Source of the DNA: Gammaproteobacteria bacterium | GTDB taxonomy: Bacteria > Pseudomonadota > Gammaproteobacteria > Pseudomonadales > Cellvibrionaceae | DNA length: 64,000 nt | Direction: 5' to 3' | Assembly: GCA_004172865.1 (NCBI GenBank) | Contig: SEBV01000019.1 | Span: 1 to 64,000 of the forward strand | Position numbers and translations under genes: made by a program | Part shown: positions 63,935 to 64,000 of the stretch, piece by piece | Layout of the letters: every line of letters begins with the position of its first letter | How positions within the stretch are numbered: position 1 is the first letter of the stretch | The notes under the pieces: model-generated | What the model was told of the DNA's origin: nothing | Database searches by the model: none | What the model saw: the letters and a program-made list of their open reading frames with translations, nothing else

Positions 63935-64000
63935 TCTTCATACCAAAAAATCTCCCTTCTATACATACACACACCTTATCGCTACGCAAAGTTTAGACAA

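Overview
The window looks like the chromosome of a polysaccharide-degrading gammaproteobacterium of the Cellvibrio / Pseudomonadales type. Two blocks keep the gene order I recall from Pseudomonas aeruginosa. One is dgcP-dsbA-cytochrome c4-engB-polA followed by znuA/zur-znuC-znuB. The other is ABC-F ATPase-TIGR02444-algP-FKBP-rsd/algQ-dsbB, followed by DUF484-dapF-lysA-lptM. Around and between them lie genes of a plant-polysaccharide saprophyte: SusC-like TonB receptor, tryptophan-halogenase-like protein, GH9 glycosidase, CE12 acetylesterase and a membrane-bound AraC regulator. No rRNA, tRNA, CRISPR array, insertion sequence or integrase was seen.

Layout. 0-9 kb: a COG0523 metal-chaperone GTPase, then a polysaccharide-uptake cluster. 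Its TonB receptor carries a frame break near 2.8 kb, a LacI-type operator lies upstream, and a flavin-dependent halogenase-like protein and a secreted GH9 enzyme follow. 9-18 kb: housekeeping block with a diguanylate cyclase, two tandem DsbA paralogues, cytochrome c4, EngB and PolA. The engB-polA gap holds a probable small RNA with a sigma-E/AlgU-type promoter, in the place where P. aeruginosa has ErsA and E. coli has Spot 42. Upstream of polA are eight GTAAC motifs, a 31-codon ORF and a strongly folded non-coding stretch with its own terminator. 18-22 kb: zinc uptake (znuA, zur, znuC, znuB) with a Zur box. 22-25 kb: LpxH-like phosphoesterase, then a peptidoglycan-binding lysozyme beside an LprI-type protein, a possible effector/immunity pair. 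25-31 kb: hemW, DUF3465, rdgB, lgt, dxs and small genes. 31-35 kb: a protein mannosyltransferase-like membrane enzyme coupled to a PA14-like protein.

35-38 kb: a perfect 27-bp Zur palindrome precedes a small membrane protein and a ZnuD-type receptor, so outer- and inner-membrane zinc uptake in this window appear to share Zur control. 38-40 kb: three AT-rich exported proteins of unknown role. 40-44 kb: M48 protease, yaaA, TfoX-like and response-regulator genes. 44-48 kb: a signalling cluster with a hot-dog thioesterase, an LqsR-like response regulator, a 7TM (LqsS/CqsS-like) histidine kinase and a stand-alone AraC DNA-binding domain. 48-58 kb: the second conserved Pseudomonas-like block and lysine/diaminopimelate biosynthesis. 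58-64 kb: 7TM-AraC regulator with CE12 esterase, an NAD-dependent epimerase-like protein, OxyR and a membrane acyltransferase.

Starts were often moved downstream of the longest frame, to a methionine with a Shine-Dalgarno sequence, a signal peptide or the conserved domain start. All functional calls rest on reading motifs by eye; no database search was run.
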